From Sanguinoderma infundibulare (lineage: Eukaryota > Basidiomycota > Agaricomycetes > Polyporales > Polyporaceae): DNA of 64,000 nucleotides. The stretch covers positions 3,038,001 to 3,102,000 of the forward strand of contig JAVLRN010000002.1 of NCBI GenBank assembly GCA_032821775.1. Direction: 5' to 3'. A program made the position numbers and the translations under genes. Under the pieces are notes generated by a model. That model made no database searches and had not been told where the DNA came from. It saw nothing but the letters and a program-made list of their open reading frames with translations. Shown here one piece after another: positions 54,972-64,000 of the stretch (position 1 is its first letter; every line of letters begins with the position of its first letter).

Positions 54972-57146
54972 ATGAGTGCCACCGAAAAGCTTCACGACGG
55001 TATCGAGAGCCCTCGTGGAAGCTCTGATGACAACATAACTCCCTCCGGTCCCTCCCTGGCAAAGTCAGAAGCCGAGACGCGGCTTGTGCGCAAGCTCGAC
55101 GTCCGCATCATGACAATACTCTGTGCTATGAATATCTTTGCTTGTGAGTTCTCATCACTTTCTCCACATTTGGTTTGATCCCACGTTAGTTTGCAGTGAT
55201 GAATAGAATAAACATCTCAAATGCACGGCTGCAAGGACTGCCGCAGGACATCCTCCACGGAGACCCTACCGGAGTACTCTATGACTGGGCTTATGCAGCA
55301 TTTTACTTCCCATTCGTGAGTGCCCACACCGTCTTGAAGGTCTAACGAGCTCGGCTTTTATATTTCGGATATTTGTAGATAATATCCCATGTCCCGGCGG
55401 TCTTATTGTTCAAGCGCTCCCCGCCTCATATCTGGCTCGGCTGTGTCGCTATTGGGTGGGGTTTATGCTCAACGTTAACTGTACGTTACCACCTCTATTT
55501 TTGGAGCAATGCCAGACAAGTCTCACTGTACATATCAGGCTGCTACCTTGGACTTTCCTGGGATCATGGTAGCTCGTTTCGCTTTAGGCATCTGCCAAGT
55601 TGGATTTTCTCCCGCATGTCCACTTTATTTCGGTAGGTCTGTCTGACAACCACACTCGATTGTAGATGTTAATCTCGTACTGCAGCACTATTCTACACAC
55701 GGGAGGAGGCGGCATCGAGAACTGCGTACTGGTTCGGAACTGTGCCGCTGGCAACATGTATTGGTGGTCTGGTCGCCTTCGGTGTTCAACACGCGCATGT
55801 TAGGATTGCAAACTGGCGGCTCTTGTTCATCGTCGAAGGTCTCCCGCCCATCGTGATAGGACTGATGGCCTTGTTCTTGTTGCCTGACCGGCCCGAGAAA
55901 ACGCGCCTATTCAAGGGCGTGGAGCGCGAGCTGGCGCTAGAGCGCATCACCCGAGGGCTTCGCCCAGATGTAGGGGACAGCGTCAATAGCCGTGAGTCTG
56001 ACAACTTCGGGCTATGATAGATGGCCTCATACGGACGTCACCACGATCAGGGCATGTGCTCGCTGGCCTGACGGACTGGAAGGTTTTGTCCATTCAATTT
56101 AACTGGGCACTGAATGTGTATTCACCCTTGGACTTCTACATAGGTGTATGCTTTCGGCGTAATCCTCTTCTGCGATCTGTGCGGGTCAGCGAGTCTGGCC
56201 GGGTTCCTGCCTACCATCATCACCACATTCGGATATTGTAGGTCTGATATATTGTCATTCCCGAGCTAGGAGTTAATGTATGCGCAGCCAAAGCCGCGGC
56301 ACAGGTGCTGACCGTCCCGCCCGCCGTCGTGGCCATAATCGTCCCATATCTCTTCGTGCGCGCGTCGAATCGGTTACAGCGTCGGGGCCCGTTCATCATC
56401 GTGAGTGCGTTGCTCTCGGGCATGGGTTTCGTGTATGTCCCCCTTCATCTCCTGTACGACGATATTTGAAGTCTGACATCTTCCACTTCGTCAGGCTCAT
56501 GCTGACGGTCGAATCCAACGTGCACGTTCGCTACTTCGGTGCCATCTGTGCTTCCACCGGAATCGCTGGCACCATTAACATGATGGTCACTTGGTGTTGG
56601 CGTCCCTTTGTTGCCCCGGTCGTCCTCCGAGTCTGGTGGAGCTGACGCGGTGTGTGGTAGATGCGCACAACCTCGGGACCGAGAGCAAGAAGGCGTCGGG
56701 CGTGGCGCTCTCCCTGGCCATCGGACACTGCGGCGACGTCCTCGGCGCTCACTTGTTCCCGTCGACGGAAGGCCCGCGATATATGTTCGTCCCCTTCTGG
56801 TAGACATACAGCTTTATAAACGTGTTCTCACCTTACTCGCACAGCAAAGGCTTTGCCATCGCTGGGGCTCTGCAGTTTCTTGCAGCGCTCGTGGCGGGCA
56901 TCCTCCATGTAAGCGATGCCACCTGCGATAGATCCTTTCAGAACGTTGAAGAGACTACTACCCTTGCTTGGTTAGGTGTACTACCTCTGGGAGAACAACC
57001 GCAGAGACCGGAAGCACGGGAAGCCCGGAGCGACCGTGGATACGTCAGAATTGGCAGACGAGGTACGTGCGATGCCGTTCTTATTAGTTCTCATCCATAG
57101 ACTCACGGCGTACATGTAGGCTCCTGAATACCGCTACATGCCGTAG
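54972..57146 (+). CDS. MFS transporter, anion:cation symporter (DAL5/TNA1-like)
   Basis: Plasma-membrane permease of the ACS family, which carries allantoate, nicotinate, biotin precursors and similar organic anions. Exons: 54972-55143, 55197-55315, 55379-55480, 55539-55632, 55686-55991, 56021-56082, 56144-56237, 56288-56432, 56495-56595, 56661-56784, 56845-56908, 56976-57062, 57120-57146 (498 aa, usual length). Family signs: SEAETRLVRKLDVRIMTILCAMN, RINISNARLQGL, DFPGIMVARFALGICQVGFSPACPLYF, YTREEAASRTAYWFG, NWRLLFIVEGLPPIVIG, LPDRPEKTRL, TDWKVYAFGV, FLPTIITTFGY, and the C-terminal VYYLWENNRRDRKHG. The exon 9 donor (GTTGGC) is weak and chosen for frame. The substrate cannot be predicted. It is the intact paralogue of the relic at 49764-50561. 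Confidence 0.88.
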
Positions 57147-57712
57147 TAGAATTGACCGAGGAATGCGACAGATTAGGATAGTGTGAGTTTAGGATGTATT
57201 GAACCTGTGCCCCAGAGTTGTCCCAGTCGATGATGGGTCCCGTTCTCTTCAGTTGCGCATGAGTTTGGGAATCTTTTGGAGGCGAATCCGGGTGTTCTAT
57301 GGAAGGAATTGGTACGACATCATTGTTTATTACGCTCTGAGCCCCAGGAGGGACGGTCGGAGTGCCGGTATGTAAGCATGACGTGAATCGAAAGAATAGT
57401 CTGGGTATGTATATGATAACTATGCTACTGGATTCCGTCTCCGTTCTAGTTTGTTGGGGTAAGCACCTCTAGGAGGTCCCTCAAATGTGCTGACATCGCG
57501 AGCCGTACGCAGCAACCTTCCTTGGACCCCATCGCTGGATAGCGTCAACTGGCAAGGGGTCTCGCTCTGCGTTCCCTTCGGCGGGATACAGCTATCCCCC
57601 GAGGGGCTCGGTGCCCTCGCAACGCTCCGCGGAGAGCCGCAGTGCACCGTCCTGGAACGAAAAGGGGAGTTTCTTGATAGAGTGGTTAACGCCAACCGAC
57701 ACCGACTTCTGA
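57147..57712. other. convergent 3' region
   Basis: A 566-base gap between the transporter stop (+) and the second HET gene stop (-). Short ORFs only. Nothing recognised. Confidence 0.45.
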
Positions 57713-59797
57713 TCATCCAGTCTCCAGAGAAGAACTCGGATCCAACAGAAGCCCGCGACGGAAGGACTGACTCAGACCGTCCTCCGTACCCGACGCACTC
57801 TCCGCATCCGACGCACTCGTCTCGCTCTCCGGGGGCTCGGTGAACTCCACTTCAAGGGCGTAGAGGTCGCCTTCGCCGCTGTGGGGTGCCGATCCGAGGA
57901 ACCACTTGCTCAGCCGCAAAACCATGCGGCCTCCGGTTAAGCGTCGAAACGCCTTTTCGAACCCTTCCCACTCCTCCACGTGCTCGTTTTCGCAATCTAC
58001 GGACTGGGAATCCTCGGAAGGCGGAGTTTCCGATCCGCCAGAGTCGCAGTCCGCATCTGAGTCCATGGTCACTCCAACATGGAGCGGCGTGAGCCACAGC
58101 CCATCGCCGCAGGACATCATGTGGATGGTGACGGACTCTGCATCCCTCCGCAGGGTAAGGGAATGCGGCTCTCCGTCGGGATAGAGGAGCTCGCCATCCC
58201 GGAGGGACCAGGTGAAGCCGGACCTCTGAAGGGACGTGACCGTCCACGGGGGAAGGAACACGGCGCATGGGCTGGAGAAGCCTTGGGAGTCTTGGATCAA
58301 TCCAGGGAAGGGGTGCGATGCGGAGAGGAGGTAGATGTCGGAGACGCGAAGGGAGCTCGATCGAACCAAGGCGAGTGTCTCTCGAAGAGCGTAGCCGCGG
58401 AATCCGCCCTGTTGCCGAGACCCGAACTGCATGATGCCCGCTCGGTACTGCCCCTGCCGGCCGCGATGGGGAAAAAGCACGAGCGATATGAGGCCGCCCT
58501 CGGAGTCCTGGCACGCAAGGATCGCCAGGCAGATGTCCGACAGGTTCTTCGAAGTCGTCGTCACCGCAGGGTGGGGCATGGCCGACAGCGGGATGAGGAG
58601 CATCCGCGTGCGCACGCCGTAGCTGGTCATCGTGCACTCGTGCGGGTACATCCCTCGGAAACTGGCTTGGAGCCGTGCCGCGAGCTCCGCCGTATCGACC
58701 ACGGAGAACGACCGCGAATTCCTGAACGAAGCGGGGCTCGGCGCGAGCAGGTAAGACTCGGAACCCTCCTGGCTCAGGTGCGCATCCCAGTCCACCCCCC
58801 AGTTCCCCTCCGCGTCGCCCACGAACCGTCCCCAGGCAAAGAGCGTCTGGTCCGGGACGCGCTTCAAGATCTCCTCCTGCAATCGGACGAACGCGTACCT
58901 CCCCTCGCCGTAGATCGTGGCCATGAAGATGCCGAAGATGCCCATGAGCGCGTACGCCTCGTCCTCGACCCGCGTCGTCTTGCGCGCCGCCGCCCACGAC
59001 ATGCGCCGCGCGACGCTGACCGAGTCCAGCGGCGCGCGGTGCAGCAGGATGTCGCGCCCGACGCCCGTCACCTCCTCGATGACGCCCGCCAGGCTGTGCT
59101 TCGTCCCGAGCATCCGCCACCGCGCGGAGACGAAGACGATGTCGCGCGGCGCGATGAGCTCCTGGAGCGTCCACCCGCGCGTGAACCACTCGCTCCGGCG
59201 GAACGCGGACCTCTCCGCGCGCGCGTCCGCACCCGCACCGCTGTCGGACGGGTCGTGGTGGTCGTCGCGGACGTCGGCGAGGAAGGCGACGCAGACGTCC
59301 GCGCGCGCGTACCACTCGAACATAGAGTTGATCGCCTCGGAGAGCTCCGCGCTGCTCGTCTTGTCAATGCAGCACATGTCCGCCCACGCGTACCGGTAGC
59401 CGTGCGCGCGCGCGAACGCGCAGAACCGCCGGAGCTTGCTCGATATCGCCGGGTCGTTCCACACCGGCTCGTCACGGCCGCCGCTGGACGCCGCCGTCAT
59501 CACCGCGACGTCGGGGCGCGCCGCGGGGTCGTCGTGTGCGATTTGCACGTCGCCGGGCCTTGACTGCGAGCTAGGGCGGCTGCGGGTCGAAATTTCAGCG
59601 TGGACTTGCTGGAGGTCCTGTGCGAGAACGCGAGTTGGCGATCGTGCGTCTGAATTGGAACAGAGAGGACGAAGACTCACTTGGAACGTCTGCTCGCCCT
59701 TCTTCCTGTCCCAGACATGAGACAGGATGGCATAGCGCGCCTGGTTGGGGCTGTCGAACCAGTGGTGCTTCATGGTGAGGGTGTCGATCATCCACAT
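57713..59797 (-). CDS. HET-domain protein (HET + DUF8212-like) 2
   Basis: Paralogue of 24870-26958 with the same two-exon plan: 59797-59681, then 59617-57713 (673 aa). The 63-base intron is itself open and in frame. I splice it because the first paralogue has an intron at the same place after QTFQ. HET motifs: YAILSHVWDRKKGEQTFQ, YAWADMCCIDKTSSAELSEAINSMFEWYARADVC, WFTRGWTLQELIAP. The DUF8212-like region follows (TTRVEDEAYALMGIFGI, YGEGRYAFVRLQEEILKRVP, AWGRF). It carries an acidic insert before the third motif (DDHHDPSDSGAGADA) that the first lacks. The N-terminal halves are closely similar; the C-terminal ~300 residues have diverged strongly. Such proteins usually trigger an incompatibility response when a partner is present; none is visible here. 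Confidence 0.9.
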   Translation of the reverse strand: MWMIDTLTMKHHWFDSPNQARYAILSHVWDRKKGEQTFQVSLRPLCSNSDARSPTRVLAQDLQQVHAEISTRSRPSSQSRPGDVQIAHDDPAARPDVAVMTAASSGGRDEPVWNDPAISSKLRRFCAFARAHGYRYAWADMCCIDKTSSAELSEAINSMFEWYARADVCVAFLADVRDDHHDPSDSGAGADARAERSAFRRSEWFTRGWTLQELIAPRDIVFVSARWRMLGTKHSLAGVIEEVTGVGRDILLHRAPLDSVSVARRMSWAAARKTTRVEDEAYALMGIFGIFMATIYGEGRYAFVRLQEEILKRVPDQTLFAWGRFVGDAEGNWGVDWDAHLSQEGSESYLLAPSPASFRNSRSFSVVDTAELAARLQASFRGMYPHECTMTSYGVRTRMLLIPLSAMPHPAVTTTSKNLSDICLAILACQDSEGGLISLVLFPHRGRQGQYRAGIMQFGSRQQGGFRGYALRETLALVRSSSLRVSDIYLLSASHPFPGLIQDSQGFSSPCAVFLPPWTVTSLQRSGFTWSLRDGELLYPDGEPHSLTLRRDAESVTIHMMSCGDGLWLTPLHVGVTMDSDADCDSGGSETPPSEDSQSVDCENEHVEEWEGFEKAFRRLTGGRMVLRLSKWFLGSAPHSGEGDLYALEVEFTEPPESETSASDAESASGTEDGLSQSFRRGLLLDPSSSLETG

Positions 59798-61111
59798 CTC
59801 CGGGATATGGGTATATGGAGATTCGCGTCAGAGCACGACCGCAGCCCCCACGGAGGCCGCACGGCGCGCGCGTCTCTCTGACCCCGGTCGGTAGGCGGCG
59901 CTGCGGAGTGGATGAGCACAGACGATGTGTTGAATGGCAGCGGGGACGCGGGCCAAGGACGCTTTGGATCTTAAAGCGAGGTTCTGCAGGGGACTGGTCG
60001 GAGGCGATACACGGGGCTGTGAAAACATCTGCGTCCGGCCTCGGCACGATACTAGGACTGCTGATTGCCAGTGGTGAGCGAAGAACGGCGGTGGCAGTCC
60101 CTGGTCAATGTCACTTACAGCGCTGCTGGATGGTCAACTCCGCCCAAACATATACTTACGTTCGTCTCGTCAAGTTCAACGAGGTCGGTGTCGGCACGAG
60201 ATGGTGCATAGAGTAAATAAACCGAATACGTCCACTACGCGACCGCGGTTGGCAACGGATCACGGTTACTAGCAGGAACGTGGTGGGGAGACCGAGAACG
60301 GTGATAGCGGCGAGTCCCGGGCAATGTTACTTACAGCGGCGCTGCTACATATGTAGCCAATTATGCCCTGAAGCCTGAGGTCTGAAACACAAGTATACGT
60401 CCTCAAAGTATTGCGGTTCCGTCAAGTTCAACGAAGTCGGCACCGGCATGAGATAGTCACGGCGCACGAACGCACGACGACGGTTGGCAACGGTTACTAG
60501 CGCATTTACGCCAGTTGCCCGGAACTCTCGCATGGTAACAAAGCGAGCTCCTTCAAATGGCAAACGGCGACATCTCCCGCCCGCACTGTGACGGACAACC
60601 ATTACATAGATTTTACGTCTGTGGTGCGTTTTGCTCTGCGATTAGCGTACATGGGGGAGAGAGACAATGGAAAGCGCATACTACTCTAAATCAACTACTT
60701 CCAAACAGACAGACGAAACCGAGACGAGACGGACAGCTGTATATAATCCTCGACGACCGACGCGAACAAGTCCTGAGATGCGGGGGTGAAGTTGAAGTTG
60801 CAGGGTTTGAGGAGGGGGGGGGGGAGCAAATGCGGCGCAAGGCGGAGATTAATAACAAAGACAACACGGCCGTGGACGGAGTGATCGCAATGGGGGGTTG
60901 GAGAACAAGGCATGTATGGAAGGCTTGTAAGAGCGCATTATACATTTAGACGCGTGAAAAGAACAAACGACAAGCTGCATGAAGGCGAGGGGCGTGAGCT
61001 CGGTGGCCATAGGTGGAACAAGGACGAGGACAAAGACAAGACGCACGTATAACGGAATGAGACAGCACGGTGGACGTGGACGACATTGACAAAGATGGTG
61101 CGTGAATTAAA
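59798..61111. other. HET gene upstream region with tandem repeat; MAPK 3' region
   Basis: About 1.3 kb between the HET gene start (leftward) and the MAP kinase stop. It contains a two-unit tandem repeat (60065-60510, listed separately) and a G9 run at about 60817. No gene is seen. Confidence 0.5.
60065..60510. repeat. two-unit imperfect tandem repeat, ~220 bases each
   Basis: Three blocks recur in the same order. AGTCCCTGGTCAATGTCACT then TACAGCG (60096) recurs at 60314. CGTCAAGTTCAACGAGGTCG (60168) recurs at 60422. CGGTTGGCAACGG...GGTTACTAGC (60245) recurs at 60481. Spacing is alike and the sequence between is diverged. Confidence 0.8.
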
Positions 61112-62797
<1,686 letters not shown>

Positions 62798-63866
62798 GGC
62801 GGGGGTGGGGAGGAGCAAAGGAGGAGAGAGGAGTTGGCGAGGAGGAACAAAGGAGCGGGGAGAAATGTTATATACACTCGAATCTTGTTGTCTACTCGAC
62901 CGAGGCGCCGGGCGGCCGCTCTTTGGTCCCCACAGCGACGAGTCGACGATGGGCTTGCCCTCGCCGGCTTTCTGTTCCCATTCGCACCCTGATCTGCACA
63001 CCCTCCTCATCAACATCTGATTCCACGCCCTCCTGTCCCAGACAGCAAGCGAGCCCAATCTGTCCAGCTCTCCCTTGGTGAAAGCGGCAATCGTTCTCGC
63101 CCACCTCTTTCTCCCGCTCAACAGCCAGACGGATGGATGTCGGAAGCATGGCCTTCATGTGTCCCCTCTCCGGCGCCCTGTGACCATTGGGAACCGCAAT
63201 CCCACCAGCTCCTCGCATCGCTCCCCAGATAGAGCCAGTTCTTATCCTTTGCCCGGTGCCGCCTCCGCCTCGCTTTTCAAACAAGCATGCCGGCATCAGC
63301 ATCACAAGGAACAGGCACTGCGGAGCTCACTGTAGTCTATTACGCAGACTCTACCATCTTCGGGGCTTGTGAACGCCGCAAGCAAGAAGGCACAGACGGC
63401 TTACTGCGCCCGATCAAATCCATCGGGGTCGCTCCCCACCAAAAAGGACGCTCATCAAGCTTCCTTGCGGCCATGAATCTCGTGCGTGTTCCATTTCACG
63501 AGTCTAGCTCTTTGGGCCAGCATGATGCACGTTGAGCGGCGAGCCTTCTGCACGTCTCGTATTCAGCCACACTTTCTGCTGTCCGGACTTAGCCTTCACA
63601 TCGCTCTCCCTGACAGATGCGCCGCGGGGCGACCTCTTCCTCCATCAGCTCTCAACGCCTTCTGGCGCCTCCGATGATGCTAGTATCGACTCTTTTAAGT
63701 AGCTTTATGCTTTATTTCCTTTGTGAGTCCTTCTTTCCTCCGCGACCTAGTATTATAAATGTAGCCCTCCATGTCATGTCATGCAAATGTCATGCCCCGT
63801 CTCGATAGACGTGGGACATTTCACCGGAGGAATCAAGATCGCTCACCTGTCCGATTAGCATCTACA
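62798..63866. other. MAPK promoter and spacer with a weak plus-strand ORF
   Basis: Promoter of the MAP kinase at the left. On the plus strand 63287-63535 opens with ATG (MPASASQGTGTAELTVVYYA), reaches a good donor (GTGCGT at 63481) and could join a second stretch after 63616. I recognise no family, and the downstream frame is not coding-like. I do not call a gene. Confidence 0.35.
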
Positions 63867-64000
63867 CTATTCCTTCTTCGACATTCCCATCGTCATGATA
63901 CTGACCGCCCTCCTCAGTGCCTGCAGATCGTGTAGCGCGCGTCGCACGAGCGCACTCTCGTGAACCCTCAAGGCCTGGCTTGCCCACCATTTTCTCCCAG
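63867..64000 (-). CDS. possible C-terminus of a gene entering from the right
   Basis: A minus-strand frame open from the window edge to a TAG at 63867-63869 reads as an amphipathic helix (SQALRVHESALVRRALHDL, then RRAVSIMTMGMSKKE). It looks like a protein C-terminus but is only about 43 codons. The same DNA is also open in a second minus-strand frame. No family recognised. Confidence 0.3.
   Translation of the reverse strand, partial: GRKWWASQALRVHESALVRRALHDLQALRRAVSIMTMGMSKKE

Noticed and set aside
57852..59563. Very long ORFs overlapping the second HET gene in other frames (487 codons on -, 494 codons on +).
   Set aside because: They are frame shadows produced by the strong GC third-position bias of the HET gene, are rich in Arg/Ala/Pro, and show no motifs.

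Overview
The window is nuclear DNA of a filamentous basidiomycete, most likely an agaricomycete of the Polyporales type. The evidence is: genes split by many 45-70 base GT-AG introns, strong GC bias at third codon positions, F-box proteins of the agaricomycete expansion, HET/DUF8212-type proteins, a four-gene sedolisin array, and a eukaryotic tRNA-Cys. All exon junctions were placed by eye from splice consensus, reading frame and paralogue comparison, so gene limits are firmer than single junctions.

Layout. 1-1.4 kb: end-truncated F-box gene and tRNA-Cys. 2.5-16.4 kb: four secreted sedolisin (S53, tripeptidyl-peptidase-like) genes, two on + and two on -, with a flavin-reductase-like gene between the two minus copies. 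17.5-24.6 kb: a conserved housekeeping block (MAD3 spindle checkpoint, AIP1 actin-interacting WD40 protein, NAC beta subunit EGD1, SSAT-like acetyltransferase). 24.9-29.4 kb: a HET-domain gene and an F-box-type gene. 30.3-36.0 kb: isochorismatase-family hydrolase, a degenerate alpha-galactosidase and a DJ-1/PfpI protein, with two copies of a dispersed repeat. 36.3-41 kb: a duplicated orphan gene and a large gene with a PD-(D/E)XK-like motif. 41.5-47.8 kb: RMD1/DUF155 protein, DEAD-box helicase MAK5 and a small orphan. 49.8-57.1 kb: an MFS transporter relic, an F-box-like gene, the second (inverted) copy of the duplicated orphan, and an intact MFS transporter. 57.7-62.8 kb: a second HET gene and a Fus3/Kss1-type MAP kinase.

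The housekeeping blocks alternate with accessory stretches that carry paralogous pairs: sedolisins, MFS transporter and relic, HET proteins, and the orphan pair at 36/53 kb. The orphan pair shows a patchwork of high and low similarity that looks like gene conversion. The most distinctive observations are the MAD3 tail (repeated Cdc20-binding-like ABBA motifs around a second KEN box), the sedolisin array with lineage-specific introns and two kinds of C-terminal tail, and the PD-(D/E)XK-like gene. I did not find a CRISPR array, an intact transposon or a recognisable biosynthetic cluster.
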